A stretch of 64,000 bases of DNA from Streptomyces sp. NBC_00425 (GTDB lineage Bacteria; Actinomycetota; Actinomycetes; Streptomycetales; Streptomycetaceae): contig NZ_CP107928.1 in NCBI RefSeq assembly GCF_036030735.1, positions 9,114,001-9,178,000 of the forward strand, read 5' to 3'. The position numbers and the translations under genes are program-made. The notes below the pieces were generated by a model. That model worked only from the letters and a program-made list of their open reading frames with translations, did no database searches and was not told where the DNA came from. This document shows, in pieces, positions 8,414 through 17,161 of the stretch (position 1 is its first letter; the number at the start of each line of letters is the position of its first letter).

Positions 8414-9112
8414 TCAGTCGCCTTCCCGCGGCTTCGGTGAGGTCGCGCCCTGCGGACCGGCCCGGAGCATGGCACGGTACAGGGCGTCGTGTTCGGGGGA
8501 GGCCGGCAGGGGACCGCGGGCCGGGGCTTCGAGGGACTGGACGAACAGGGCGACGACGCGTCGCCAGGCGTCGGGCGCGGCCTCCCCGGTGGCGTTGACG
8601 ACGCCGGCGTTCGCCATGTGGATCAGGACCAGGTCCGAGGGGTCGAAGTCCTCGCGGAGGCGGCCTGTCGCCTTGGCGCGGTCGATGAGCCGCACCATCG
8701 CCTCGTACGCCTCGCCGCGGCGCTTCTCCATCTCCTTGGCGGAGGGGAAGGTCGTCGTCAGCACGTCGGCGAACCCGTGGTCGGCGGCCTGCATCGCGCA
8801 CGCGGCCTCGAGGTGGCCGACGCAGCCGCGCCAGGGGTCGGGGTCGTCGAGGGCGACCGCCACCGCGTCGGCATGGGCGTCCACGCGGTCGGAGAAGACG
8901 GCGGCGACCAGGTCTTCCTTCGCCGGGAAGTGACGCAGGATGGTGGCGATGCCGACCCCCGCCTCGCGGGCGACCGAGGCCATCGAGGCGTTCAGGCCGT
9001 CGCGGCCGAGCACGGTGCGCCCGGCCGCGATGAGCCTCGCCCGGTTGCGCTCGGCGTCACTGCGCCGAGGCGGGGCGGCGGGCTCCTTGAGGGGGCGGGC
9101 GCCAGGGGTCAT
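8414..9112 (-). CDS. TetR family transcriptional regulator
   Basis: A 232-residue repressor-like protein. The N-terminal helix-turn-helix (RNRARLIAAGRTVLGRDGLNASMASVAREAGVGIATILRHF, about residues 20-60) ends in FPAKEDLVAAVF, the classic TetR pattern. The C-terminal ligand-binding domain has no motif that tells the ligand. The ATG at 9112 was chosen because it opens directly into the short basic leader of the HTH; an upstream start at 9388 would read through a region that looks antisense. The gene faces crtU tail to tail across 100 bases and is 77 bases downstream of the phosphodiesterase-like gene on the same strand, so co-transcription is possible. Confidence 0.88.
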   Translation of the reverse strand: MTPGARPLKEPAAPPRRSDAERNRARLIAAGRTVLGRDGLNASMASVAREAGVGIATILRHFPAKEDLVAAVFSDRVDAHADAVAVALDDPDPWRGCVGHLEAACAMQAADHGFADVLTTTFPSAKEMEKRRGEAYEAMVRLIDRAKATGRLREDFDPSDLVLIHMANAGVVNATGEAAPDAWRRVVALFVQSLEAPARGPLPASPEHDALYRAMLRAGPQGATSPKPREGD

Positions 9113-9189
9113 GAGCCGAGTCCGGCCAGCGGAGCGGGCTGTCCATTCGGCGTCGAGCCCCGGCCCGGGGCGGTTCGTCGAGGGCCGGC

Positions 9190-10530
9190 TCAACGCCGGG
9201 TGTAGACGAATCCGATCTTGTCGACCGCGTCGCCGGACCGTCCGTGGAACCCGGCGATCTGCCAGCCGGTGGGCGCGGTGCGGGTGACGCACGTGGAGGT
9301 CGTGGTCCCGCCGGCCAGCGTGCGGCCGAGGTTGGTGGTGAACCTGGCGTAGAAGATCCGGGTGTGGCCGTCCTTCTGGGCCTGGCACAGGTAGGCGGTG
9401 GTGAGGTACTCGTCGCCGCCCAGCGTCAGGGAGGCGGCGGTGCCGCCGCTGCCGCCGTGGGTGAGGGTGGTGCCGCCCGCGAGCGTGAGGCTCACCTGGT
9501 CGACGCGGGCGCCGGTGCGCAGGGCGACGGTGGTGGCGCGGGCCCCGGCCGGGACCCGGGTGATGTCGTTGTAGTAGTCGCCGTGCGGTCCGCCGAACTG
9601 GTCGCTGAGCTGGTAGGCGGGGTTGCGCGACCAGGAGAAGCCGACGCCGATGGGGTCGTGGTCGGAGAGCATGCGCCCGTCGGCGGTGAGGAACCTCGCG
9701 TGCTCGTTGTTGTAGGAGGTGGCGTTGAGCGTGACCAGTGCGCTGCCGCGGTAGAGGACCTTGTCGACGACCTCGCAGGTGTTGGGCACGGTGGGGCCGG
9801 TCTGGTCGCAGACCAAGGCGTCGCTGCCCTTGGCGGGCGGGGTGCCGCCACGGACCAACTTGACCCAGGCGTCGGTGAGTCCGCCCGCGGCGGCGAACTC
9901 GGCGATGGTGTCGCCGGAGCGGGTGTAGCGGGTGTTGGTGTCGCCCATGACGACGACGGCGTTGCCGGCGGAGTGGGTGGCGATGAACGCGGTGAGCTGG
10001 GCGAGGTTGGCGGCGCGCGCGGCGAGGTCGTCGTCGTTGGTGCCGGCGTTGGCGTGCAGGTTGTAGAAGTCGACGTAGACGCCCTCGGCGAGCCGTTCGC
10101 GGATGAACGTGAAGCCCTTGGGGGTCAGGCAGTCACCCGATCCGTAGGTGCAGGTGTTCCAGCGCACCCGCTCGAAGTCGTCCTCGTCGTAGGGGAGTTT
10201 CGAGAGGGTGTTGAGGCCGCTGCCGATGGCGGCGCCGCCGCTGGTGGGGGTGCGGTAGGCGTGCGCGGTGTCGGCGGCGTAGAGGTAGGCGTGGTAGTTG
10301 AAGTCCTCCTGCGCGTGGACGATGTCGTACGGCGCGATCCGTTGGCCGATGGCCGTGGTGCTGGTGTCGCGCGGTGTGGAGGCGCTGGAGATGATCGCGG
10401 GCAGGCCCGCCACGTTGTAGGACAGGACGCTGAAGGCGCCCGAGTCGGCGGCCGCCGCCGAAGGCGCGGCCGCGGTGAGCGCGCCGATGGCGGCGGCCGC
10501 GGCCGTCAGGCAGGCGAGAAGTCTGCGCAT
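9190..10530 (-). CDS. Secreted endonuclease/exonuclease/phosphatase-family protein with lectin-like tail
   Basis: This secreted 446-residue protein starts with a clear signal peptide (MRRLLACLTAAAAAIGALTAAAPSAAAA). The EEP catalytic domain covers about 30-290: VLSYNVAGLP, HAQEDFNYH (metal-binding Glu), DFYNLHAN, VVMGDTNTRY and LSDHDPIGV are all in order. The family hydrolyses phosphodiester bonds in sphingomyelin, inositol phospholipids or DNA. The absence of other markers leaves the substrate open, with sphingomyelinase-like activity the best guess. Residues about 310-446 form a beta-rich domain (FGGPHGDYYND, GTTLTHGG) like jacalin-type or Streptomyces carbohydrate-binding tails. AGGAGG lies 9 bases before the ATG at 10530. 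Confidence 0.87.
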   Translation of the reverse strand: MRRLLACLTAAAAAIGALTAAAPSAAAADSGAFSVLSYNVAGLPAIISSASTPRDTSTTAIGQRIAPYDIVHAQEDFNYHAYLYAADTAHAYRTPTSGGAAIGSGLNTLSKLPYDEDDFERVRWNTCTYGSGDCLTPKGFTFIRERLAEGVYVDFYNLHANAGTNDDDLAARAANLAQLTAFIATHSAGNAVVVMGDTNTRYTRSGDTIAEFAAAGGLTDAWVKLVRGGTPPAKGSDALVCDQTGPTVPNTCEVVDKVLYRGSALVTLNATSYNNEHARFLTADGRMLSDHDPIGVGFSWSRNPAYQLSDQFGGPHGDYYNDITRVPAGARATTVALRTGARVDQVSLTLAGGTTLTHGGSGGTAASLTLGGDEYLTTAYLCQAQKDGHTRIFYARFTTNLGRTLAGGTTTSTCVTRTAPTGWQIAGFHGRSGDAVDKIGFVYTRR

Positions 10531-10651
10531 GGGGGAGTGCCTCCTGGGGAGGGAAAGCGGTTGTGATGACAACACGCCAGAAGTTACCGCCGGTTACCCC
10601 AGGTCTGTCGAGAGTGCGGACGTTGTTTCTCGGGTGACCTCTTCCGTCGGC

Positions 10652-11161
10652 TCAGGCGCCCACGGTTCCGTCGACGCCTTCGCGCAGGAAGTCCGCATGT
10701 CCGTTGTGACGGCCGTACTCCAGGAGCACGTGCACCATCACCATCCGCAGCGACACATCCTCCTCCCACCTCGGCTGGTAGCCGGCCTGATCCAGGGACT
10801 CGGCGGCCCGCTCGACCCGGCGCGAGTTCTCCACCTCCGCCTGCCAGGCGCCGAACGCCTCTTCTCTGGTCGACGCGCTCGCGTCGTAGGCGGCCTGGAA
10901 GTCGATCTTGTCCGACCAGACCATGGGGGCGTCGTTGTCCTCGAACACCCGCCGGAACCAGGCGCGTTCGACCTCCGCCATGTGCCGCACCAGGCCGAGG
11001 AGGGAGAGTGTGGACGGAGGCATCGACTGCTGCCGCAGCTCCTCGTCGGTCAGACCCTCGCACTTCATGGCGAGCGTTGCGCGGTGGTAGTCGAGGAAGG
11101 CCCGCAGCATGTCTCGTTCGGTGCCGAAGCTGGGTGGGCCGGTGCGATCGTCGCGGGTCAC
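10652..11161 (-). CDS. DinB/DUF664 family protein
   Basis: The 169-residue product has the DinB-like four-helix pattern: FLDYHRATLAMKCEGLTDEELRQ, LLGLVRHMAEVERAWF and VMVHVLLEYGRHNGHAD, with three histidines placed for metal binding as in DinB and mycothiol-dependent enzymes. Members are usually cytosolic metal proteins of unknown reaction, some acting as thiol transferases. The GTG at 11161 follows GAGGAG at 9 bases. It precedes the secreted EEP gene by 121 bases. A second family member lies at 50398 in this window, also beside an EEP gene. Confidence 0.85.
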   Translation of the reverse strand: MTRDDRTGPPSFGTERDMLRAFLDYHRATLAMKCEGLTDEELRQQSMPPSTLSLLGLVRHMAEVERAWFRRVFEDNDAPMVWSDKIDFQAAYDASASTREEAFGAWQAEVENSRRVERAAESLDQAGYQPRWEEDVSLRMVMVHVLLEYGRHNGHADFLREGVDGTVGA

Positions 11162-11315
11162 TTGCCGTTGCTCCTCGTTCCGCCGGTCAGGGAGCGTCAG
11201 TATCCATCAGGTGCAGGGCCCGTGGGGTGTGATCGGCGGGCGCGACCACGGCCCGGGTCCGGAGGCGCCCGTCCCGCACCGAAACGGCCGGGGGCCTGGT
11301 CGCCGCCGATGGCGC

Positions 11316-11391
11316 GTCCGGGTCCACGGTGGTCCGGGTCCACGGAAGTCCGGTTCCACGGAGGTCCGGGTCCATGGGGTCCGGTTCCGAC
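11316..11391. repeat. Imperfect 16-bp tandem repeats
   Basis: Four to five copies of a unit close to GTCCGGGTCCACGGWR run head to tail, with single-base changes between copies. The array lies in the noncoding gap upstream of the MerR gene. A related array with the same GGGTCCACGG core is at 42418-42466. Confidence 0.85.
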
Positions 11392-11429
11392 TGTGCGACG
11401 GCAGTCTTCCGGATGTGGCCTGGTCAGAA

Positions 11430-11879
11430 GACCGAGTGACGATGATCGAGAAAATCTATGCTGGCGACGGTAGACATGGATCGGTTGCTGGGTTACTGTT
11501 TCTCTCGTACTCAAGAAGTCGAGAGGGTGCGGCAGACACGAACTGCCGCACATGCGGTCCAAGAAGGACGCGGCCCACCGGGTCGCGAGCAGTACCCGCG
11601 GTATCCAGCAGTGAGCAGTGCAACCGTGTAGCCGAAAGTAAGGAGCAGACGCCATCGGATCGCCCGGGCGCGGAGGAAGTCCGCCCGGGTACCGCAGACC
11701 CCGGATTGGAAGGTGGTCCCCGGTCACGCAGCAGCGATCCCCGCAGCCCCGCCCCTCCGGGCGGACTCTGCGGAACAAGGTGCCGGAGCAGTCGGCCGGC
11801 AGATGGTGTTGACAGCTCGGGGCCCGGGTGCCGGTACGGCACCCGGGCCCCCCGACGCGTCCCCCGGAAGAAGAGGTCT
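11430..11879 (+). promoter_or_regulatory. Long hairpin-rich leader upstream of MerR gene
   Basis: This noncoding stretch carries four consecutive inverted repeats: CTCTCG/CGAGAG (11502-11525), a perfect 9-bp stem GTGCGGCAG/CTGCCGCAC with a 7-base loop (11527-11551), a perfect 8-bp stem CCCGGGCG/CGCCCGGG (11663-11689), and a perfect 15-bp stem (11819-11851) just before the MerR ribosome binding site. An ATG at 11552 would open a 20-codon reading frame ending in TGA at 11614, without a convincing ribosome binding site. The base composition is less GC-rich from 11430 to 11520, where a promoter could lie. I know no RNA family that it matches. Structured 5' UTR or independent small RNA are both possible. 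Confidence 0.5.
11819..11851 (+). terminator. 15-bp perfect hairpin before MerR start (attenuator-like)
   Basis: A perfect 15-bp inverted repeat with the 3-base loop GTA lies 28 bases upstream of the MerR ATG. No T-run follows, which is common for Streptomyces terminators. The position, between leader and coding region, suits transcription attenuation or control of ribosome access. Confidence 0.55.
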
Positions 11880-12224
11880 ATGCCCCCACGCAGTACCCGC
11901 CCGGTCGCCCCTCTGGACGACGACGACTACCCCGCCTACACCATGGGCCGGGCCGCCGAGATGCTCGGCGCCACCCCCGCCTTCCTCCGCGCCCTCGGCG
12001 AACACCGTCTGATCACCCCTTTGCGCTCCGAAGGCGGTCACCGCCGCTACTCCCGCTACCAACTGCGCGTCGCTGCGCGTGCCCGCGAACTCGTCGACCA
12101 GGGCACCCCTGTCGAGGCCGCCTGCCGCATCGTCATCCTGGAAGACCAACTCGAGGAAGCGCAGCGCATGAACGAGGAACTGCGCAACCAGCACGGGGCG
12201 CCACAGCAGAAGTCCACCGCCTGA
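11880..12224 (+). CDS. Small MerR-type transcriptional regulator
   Basis: The 114-residue protein has a MerR helix-turn-helix: YTMGRAAEMLGATPAFLRALGEHRLITPLRSEGGHRRYSRYQL, with GGHRRYS as the wing signature, followed by a dimerising helix (EAACRIVILEDQLEEAQRMNEEL). There is no effector domain, so it resembles the short MerR/BldC-like proteins common in Streptomyces and not the B12-binding LitR. The ATG at 11880 follows GAAGAAGAGG. It is monocistronic, and the long structured leader in front suggests post-transcriptional control of its synthesis. Confidence 0.87.
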   Translation: MPPRSTRPVAPLDDDDYPAYTMGRAAEMLGATPAFLRALGEHRLITPLRSEGGHRRYSRYQLRVAARARELVDQGTPVEAACRIVILEDQLEEAQRMNEELRNQHGAPQQKSTA

Positions 12225-12369
12225 CCAGGGCGCGCCCGCGGCCGGCGTCGGTGTCACAGCAGGACCGCGCCCACTCGAGGGGTCCTGGAACGTGCCGGTC
12301 CGCCGGGCTCGGTGAGGGCCGCGGCGACGGGCGGCCGAGGTTCGTGGCGACGGGCGGCCGACGGCACGC

Positions 12370-13230
12370 TCACGCCGGCCGGGGCCGGCGCGGTGGCGTC
12401 ATGACCCAGCGGATGGTGCGGGTCAGGATCTGTCCGGCGGGCTGTACGGCGAACTGCTCGACGACCGGGACGCGGGGCAGCCACAGCATGCCGCGGGCCC
12501 AGTCCGGCAGCAGCGCGACGGCGTTCGCGGCCAGTCCCCCGTAGAGCGGTCGGACCGCGAGGGGCAGGGGAGGCTGGAACAGCAGGAAACGGGCGGCGGC
12601 CCTGGCCTCGGGCGTCGCCGTGAGCTCCGGCCGGTAGGCGGCCAGGCGTTCGGACAGCGCCCGGCGGTCGCGTGGCGGGTCGCTCACACCGAGGGCTTCG
12701 GCGACGCGCGCGGTGTTGGCGACGTACGCGTCATAGCCGGCCGCGTCCAGCGGATCGGCGCCGTAGCGTTCGTGCGCGCGCAGGAAACTGTCCGTCTCGG
12801 CGGCGTGCACCCAGCCGAGCAGATGCGGATCGGCCGCGTGGTACGGCACGCCGTCGGACGTCGTCCCGTGGATGCGCTGGTGGATGCCGCGGACGTGGTC
12901 CACCGCCCGCTGGGCGTCCGAGGCGGTGCCGTAGGTCGTCACGGCGAGGAAGGTGCTGGTGCGCTGGAGCCGGCCCCACGGGTCGCCGCGGTAGCCGGAG
13001 TGCCCGGCCACCGCGGCCATGGCGAGGGGATGCAGGGACTGAAGCAGCAGTGCGCTCAGCCCGCCGATGAACATGGAGGCGTCGCCGTGGACGATGCGGA
13101 TCGGGCGCTCAGGGGCGAACCAGCGAGGTCCGGGGGTGTCGTGGATGAGGGCGCGGGTCGTGGGCCCGTCGGGGCCGGCGACGCGGCGGAACAGGGCCTG
13201 CCCGAGGTGTTCACGGACGGTGGTCAGCAC
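12370..13230 (-). CDS. Oxygenase MpaB family protein (DUF2236)
   Basis: The 286-residue protein matches the DUF2236/MpaB family: LLQSLHPLAMAAVAGHSGYRGDPWGRLQRTSTFL, AVDHVRGIHQRIHG, HAADPHLLGWVHAAETDSFL and a C-terminal LPRVPVVEQ region. The conserved histidines (HPLA, HxxIH, WVH) are the expected haem or metal ligands. Relatives include latex-clearing protein and mycophenolic-acid MpaB, which cleave hydrophobic chains oxidatively. The substrate here is unknown. The GTG at 13230 has GGGAGG at 7 bases, whereas the longer reading frame up to 13518 looks unlike coding sequence. It converges with the MerR gene. Confidence 0.85.
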   Translation of the reverse strand: MLTTVREHLGQALFRRVAGPDGPTTRALIHDTPGPRWFAPERPIRIVHGDASMFIGGLSALLLQSLHPLAMAAVAGHSGYRGDPWGRLQRTSTFLAVTTYGTASDAQRAVDHVRGIHQRIHGTTSDGVPYHAADPHLLGWVHAAETDSFLRAHERYGADPLDAAGYDAYVANTARVAEALGVSDPPRDRRALSERLAAYRPELTATPEARAAARFLLFQPPLPLAVRPLYGGLAANAVALLPDWARGMLWLPRVPVVEQFAVQPAGQILTRTIRWVMTPPRRPRPA

Positions 13231-13411
13231 GGTCGGCCTCCCCTCTCCTGCCGTCCAGTGTCCGCGACGCCCGCCCGAACGCGGAAACAGCGGGAGACCG
13301 CACCGAACGGTGCGCGCCGACGACGGTGCGTGAGCGACGAACGGGCGCACTCCGTGCACCACCGAGAATCTGGTGCGAGGCGAGGCGAGGCGATCGATCC
13401 GTGGCGGACGA

Positions 13412-14551
13412 CTACCGGTCCGCGCCCGGGATCCGCGGGCGTATCGTCTCGACCTTCGGGTCCGAGGCCTTGAGGTAGTCGGTGAGCTTCGTCGGCTGGT
13501 AGGCCGGGTCGGCGTCATGGCGTCGCAGGACGGTGTCGGAGACGAATTCGAGGCCGCCGACGGCCTCGCCGATGGGCCGCGGGACCGGGGGGACCCACCG
13601 GTACAACCCGGTCCGCGAGTCGTGCAGAGTGCCCATCACGTCGGGCTCGACCGTGATGTCCGTGGAGTCGTCGGACGGTGCCGCGCCCGGCTGGGGCCAC
13701 TTGAACGCCGTGTCCTCGAACTTCAGGCCGCAGCGGGTCGCCTCCCCCACCATCCAGAGCAGGGGGATGTCGGACAGAGCCGGCTCCGCGTAGCCGCCGC
13801 CGATGTCGCAGTGCACCCCCGTGAACCACACCTGCTTGAGTTCCTGGGGGTTGCCGCCGCGCCGACGCAGTGCTTCCTCGTTGTCCCTGTCGGTCCGTTG
13901 GCTCCACAACGTGGGCGGGAAAGGCGAGCGCTGCTCGTCGACGGCCAGCGCATGGAACGCACCCTGCACCCAACTGCTCAACGTGGTGTCGTGGAACGCC
14001 CAGCGGCGGTTGAAGTGGTTCACGCCGGCCGCGAGCCGGGGCGACGCCGGCATCGGGATGCCCAGAGCTCCGACGGTGTCCCACACCCCGATGAACCGGA
14101 TGCCCGTCTCGTGCGCGTAGGAACGCCGGAACAACGTGGACGCCGTACCCGTCGGCTTCTCCGTTCGGTTGCGGTAGAGGGTCCAGGCCTCGCCGACCCG
14201 ATCCCTGTACTCCCGGCGCAGGATGCCGGAGTTGCGCACCAGACCGGCCAGGCTGCGGGCGGTGAACGCGCCCCGGCTGAACCCGAAGAGGTACAGCTGG
14301 TCCTCGGGCTCGTAGTTGTCGACCAGGAATCGGTAGGCGTCGACGATGTTGCGGGACAGTCCCACGCCGAACGCGCCGCCGCGCAACCGCTCCCGTCGGT
14401 TCGTGCCGACACCGCTGTGGTAGTAGACGCGTTGCGTGATGTCCCCGTCCTGTGGGCGGACGGACAGGGCGACCTTGGTGACGTTCGTCCTGCTGGGCTG
14501 GTCCGCGAAGTTCCATGTGCCGTCACAGCAGACGATCAGACGCTTGGCCAT
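13412..14551 (-). CDS. DUF2235 alpha/beta-hydrolase-like protein
   Basis: The 379-residue product begins MAKRLIVCCDGTWN and includes QLYLFGFSRGAFTARSLAG, the GxSxG nucleophile elbow (GFSRG) of DUF2235 phospholipase/hydrolase proteins. VWDTVGALGIP, WFTGVHCDIGGGY (putative catalytic His/Asp region) and DIPLLWMV complete the family pattern. Some relatives are type VI secretion lipase effectors, but no secretion genes are nearby and no signal peptide is seen, so a cytosolic ester or phospholipid hydrolase is the safer description. AGGAGG precedes the ATG at 14551 by 7 bases. Confidence 0.87.
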   Translation of the reverse strand: MAKRLIVCCDGTWNFADQPSRTNVTKVALSVRPQDGDITQRVYYHSGVGTNRRERLRGGAFGVGLSRNIVDAYRFLVDNYEPEDQLYLFGFSRGAFTARSLAGLVRNSGILRREYRDRVGEAWTLYRNRTEKPTGTASTLFRRSYAHETGIRFIGVWDTVGALGIPMPASPRLAAGVNHFNRRWAFHDTTLSSWVQGAFHALAVDEQRSPFPPTLWSQRTDRDNEEALRRRGGNPQELKQVWFTGVHCDIGGGYAEPALSDIPLLWMVGEATRCGLKFEDTAFKWPQPGAAPSDDSTDITVEPDVMGTLHDSRTGLYRWVPPVPRPIGEAVGGLEFVSDTVLRRHDADPAYQPTKLTDYLKASDPKVETIRPRIPGADR

Positions 14552-14880
14552 GGGGTCCCTCCTGAAAGGGGAGCGTCCGGGCCGTACCTCATGCGCGAGC
14601 ATGGCCGCACCGCCCGTCGGGGCGCGAAACGTCTCGATGCCGCGGCGAGTCTCCCCGGGCGCGTACTCTCCGACGCCGCAGCAGAGATGGGGGGCCGCAC
14701 ACCCCGCTCATTTCATGGTGGCACCGTCGTACCGGAACGGCCACTCACCGCCGGCTGACGTCGTGCCGGGCCGAAGCGGGCCCTCCGGCTCGCGGACGTC
14801 TGAGTTCCGACTGTTGAAGACGGTGGGCGGGGGTAGTCGGATCCGGCAAGGTTCCCTCGTACGAAAGTGAAACCTGTTCC
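14552..14880. other. Divergent intergenic region, no gene seen
   Basis: These 329 bases lie between the starts of the DUF2235 gene (minus) and the hemerythrin gene (plus) and should hold both promoters. I found no reading frame with coding character and no strong symmetry. A GGGGGTAG stretch near 14830 loosely recalls stress-sigma -10 elements but does not fit the consensus. Confidence 0.5.
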
Positions 14881-15372
14881 ATGGCCGAGACACGAGACGT
14901 CGTAGAACTCATTCTCCAGGACCACAGAAGAATGGAAGATCTCTTTCGTCTGATGCGCAGCGTCGAAGCCGACCGGGCAGCCGCGCTGCGGGAGTTCGCC
15001 GACCTGCTGATCGCCCACGCCCTCGCCGAGGAGGCGAAGGTGTACCCCGCCCTCAAGCGCTACAAGAAGATCGACGACGAAGAGGTGGAGCACGGCGAGG
15101 AGGAGCACGAGGAGGGCAACAAGGCGCTCCTCGAGCTCCTGGAAGTCGACGAGGTCGGCTCCGAGGAGTGGGACGAGAAGCTCGAAGAGCTCGTGCAGGC
15201 TGTCACTCACCACGCCGACGAGGAGGAGCGCACGATCCTCAACGGGGCCCGGGAGAACGCCGCCATGGAACGCCGCGAGGAACTCGGCGACGCGTTCCTG
15301 GAGGAGAGGGAGCGGCAGCTGAAGGCAGGCTGCGGCGACGTGGACAACGTGCGCCGCATCGTCCGCTCGTGA
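14881..15372 (+). CDS. Hemerythrin HHE domain protein
   Basis: The 163-residue protein is a helical HHE-domain protein: LILQDHRRMEDLF, LLIAHALAEEAKVYPAL, HGEEEHEEGNKALLELL and VTHHADEEERTIL supply the His and Glu ligands for a di-iron centre. Such proteins bind oxygen, nitric oxide or iron in the cytosol, often under stress. The ATG at 14881 opens directly into the first helix; the ribosome binding site is weak (GAAAGTGAAA). A very acidic middle segment (about 60-85) is natural for the family. It is followed by a gene of unknown function on the same strand. Confidence 0.88.
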   Translation: MAETRDVVELILQDHRRMEDLFRLMRSVEADRAAALREFADLLIAHALAEEAKVYPALKRYKKIDDEEVEHGEEEHEEGNKALLELLEVDEVGSEEWDEKLEELVQAVTHHADEEERTILNGARENAAMERREELGDAFLEERERQLKAGCGDVDNVRRIVRS

Positions 15373-15489
15373 CGGTGTGACAGCGGGGAAGTATTTACGC
15401 GGCCTCCCTCAGGCGCGATCATGGGCTGACGTCCGACCCGGCCCAGGCCGGTCGGACGGCCTGTGACAGCGACGGGGGAGGGCTCGCGT

Positions 15490-16017
15490 ATGACTCAGCA
15501 GCGAACCGATGGGGCGCGACCGACCGACCCGGCCGGCGCCTATCTGGAGGCGCTCCGCGGACGGCTGGCGTCAGACGGATGCGAGGTGACCGCATCCGTC
15601 TGGCGTGACTGCCCCGTGGTGATCGGCACCCGGTCGGACCGCAAGGCGCGATGGTTCGGCACCAAGGTGGAACTGTTCGTCTTCGCCGCCGCCGCCCCCG
15701 CGGTGGACGAAGCGTCGATGGCCCAGTTCACGGGGTGGGCCATGGACTACGCGAAGAGCATCCGCAGCGGCCTGGCCGGCGCCCGCAACGCCGCGATGGT
15801 CCTGCCCGCCATGGTCAGCGGCGCCGTCCAGCCGGCCGCGCGGACCTGGGTCGCGGCGGACGCCCGGATCCTCGGGACGTCCGTGATCGGCCGGCCCCTC
15901 ACGGTGGAGACCGCGGGCTCGGGGGTCAGCCGGGTCACCATGTACCGGGGCAGGGTCATGTACGGCGGGATGTTCAGCCGCCATGCCCTGGACAAGGCGG
16001 CTGTGTACTTCACCTGA
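15490..16017 (+). CDS. Conserved hypothetical protein
   Basis: I do not recognise this 175-residue product. It contains no signal peptide; residues about 105-130 (AAMVLPAMVSGAVQPAA) are mildly hydrophobic but not convincingly transmembrane. The middle reads RKARWFGTKVELFVFAAAAPAVDEASM, and the end GGMFSRHALDKAAVYF. The ATG at 15490 has a strong GGGGGAGGG site at 8 bases, and codon bias is typical for the genome, so the gene is real. It may be expressed separately from the hemerythrin gene 117 bases upstream. Confidence 0.75.
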   Translation: MTQQRTDGARPTDPAGAYLEALRGRLASDGCEVTASVWRDCPVVIGTRSDRKARWFGTKVELFVFAAAAPAVDEASMAQFTGWAMDYAKSIRSGLAGARNAAMVLPAMVSGAVQPAARTWVAADARILGTSVIGRPLTVETAGSGVSRVTMYRGRVMYGGMFSRHALDKAAVYFT

Positions 16018-16133
16018 CGTCCCGATCCGGGCGACGATCCGGCTCGCGGACCGTCACCCGCCTCGCGGACCGTGGCCCGCGCCGCGGGTCGACTCCGGCG
16101 CGTCCAGGCGGACCGGTGCTGTGCTCACGGGGG

Positions 16134-16895
16134 TCATACGTGGGACAGGGCGAAGGACACGAGGAAGCCGCTCACGGTGATCAGGCCGATGGCCAGATGG
16201 GCGTCCTCGAAGGCCTCGGGGATCATCGTGTCCGCGATCATGGCGAGAATGGCCCCCGCGGCCACGGCCGTCACAGCGGCGATCACCGCGGGGGAGAAGG
16301 CTCCGACGACCGTGTAGCCGAGGACGGCCGACACCGTGCTCGCGGCGGCGATGGCTCCCCACACGCCGAAGACGTACGCGGCGCCCCGTCCGGCCTGCTT
16401 CATTCCCGCCGAACTCGACAGCCCCTCCGGTACGTTGCTGATGAACACCGCCGCCACGGTCACCAGGCTCACCGCGCCGCCGTCGAGCAGACTGACACCG
16501 ATGACCGCGGACTCCGGCACCCCGTCGAGCAGCGCGCCCAACGCGAGCGCCGCCCCGGAACCGCCCTGCTCCGCCTCCGACGGCTGCGCCTTGGTCCGCT
16601 CGGCGCCCGAGCGCTTGCGGTGCCGGGCGCCCCGGCGGGCCAGCCACACGTTGCCTCCGGTGTAGGCCATGGCCCCGATGAGTGTGCCGAGGACGGTGGG
16701 AGCGAGCCCCGCCTCGTCGTAGGCCTCCCCGACCAGTTCGAAGGAGACCGCCGAGATCAGCACTCCGGCGCCGAAGGCCATCACGGTGGCGATCACCTTC
16801 TGCGGCACCCGAAGCCCGTACCCCAGCGCCGCCCCCAGCAGCAGCGCCGAGCCCGCCACGAGTCCCCACAGTCCTGCCTGCACTGCTTGCGTCAT
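16134..16895 (-). CDS. ZIP family divalent metal transporter
   Basis: A 253-residue membrane protein with about seven to eight hydrophobic helices. The typical ZIP signatures are AFGAGVLISAVSFELVGEAYDEAG in helix 2, ALGALLDGVPESAVIGVSLL in helix 4 and FISNVPEGLSSSAGM in helix 5, with His/Asn/Glu metal-binding residues (DGVPES, SNVPEG). A histidine- and arginine-rich cytoplasmic loop (RRGARHRKRSGAE) lies between helices 3 and 4. It would import zinc, iron or manganese. The helix-4 histidine usually found in HxxxE is replaced by an aspartate (LLDGVPE), as in some actinobacterial members. The ATG at 16895 is the only sensible start. Confidence 0.88.
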   Translation of the reverse strand: MTQAVQAGLWGLVAGSALLLGAALGYGLRVPQKVIATVMAFGAGVLISAVSFELVGEAYDEAGLAPTVLGTLIGAMAYTGGNVWLARRGARHRKRSGAERTKAQPSEAEQGGSGAALALGALLDGVPESAVIGVSLLDGGAVSLVTVAAVFISNVPEGLSSSAGMKQAGRGAAYVFGVWGAIAAASTVSAVLGYTVVGAFSPAVIAAVTAVAAGAILAMIADTMIPEAFEDAHLAIGLITVSGFLVSFALSHV

Positions 16896-17161
16896 GTCAT
16901 CGCGTCTACCCCACGTCGGTGTGGATCAACGAAGAACGAAGGCCCGCCCGCACGAGTGGCCGACCGGGCCCACACCCTCGGACGGGCCGTGCGACAGCCA
17001 CCCTCGTCACCTGCTCGGGTACACGACGCGCCGCGACCGGCGCAATAGTCGGATAACCCCGGCGTCGGCGGGGTAGAACGGAGCCGGGTGCCTCCCGCTC
17101 ACGGGCAGGCCCCGTACACGGACCAGCCGGGACCCCCGGCGAGAACTGAAGGACAAGCAGC

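Noticed and set aside
11880..12224. MerR gene as the LitR light regulator of the crt genes
   Set aside because: It lacks the B12-binding domain, is only 114 residues long and is 3.6 kb from the last crt gene.
13412..14551. DUF2235 protein as type VI secretion effector
   Set aside because: No secretion genes or VgrG/PAAR neighbours exist here, and Gram-positive actinobacteria lack the canonical system.
14800..14880. Stress sigma (SigB-type) promoter for the hemerythrin gene
   Set aside because: GGGTAG is present but the spacing to the upstream GNNT element is 18 bases and the last base does not fit the consensus.
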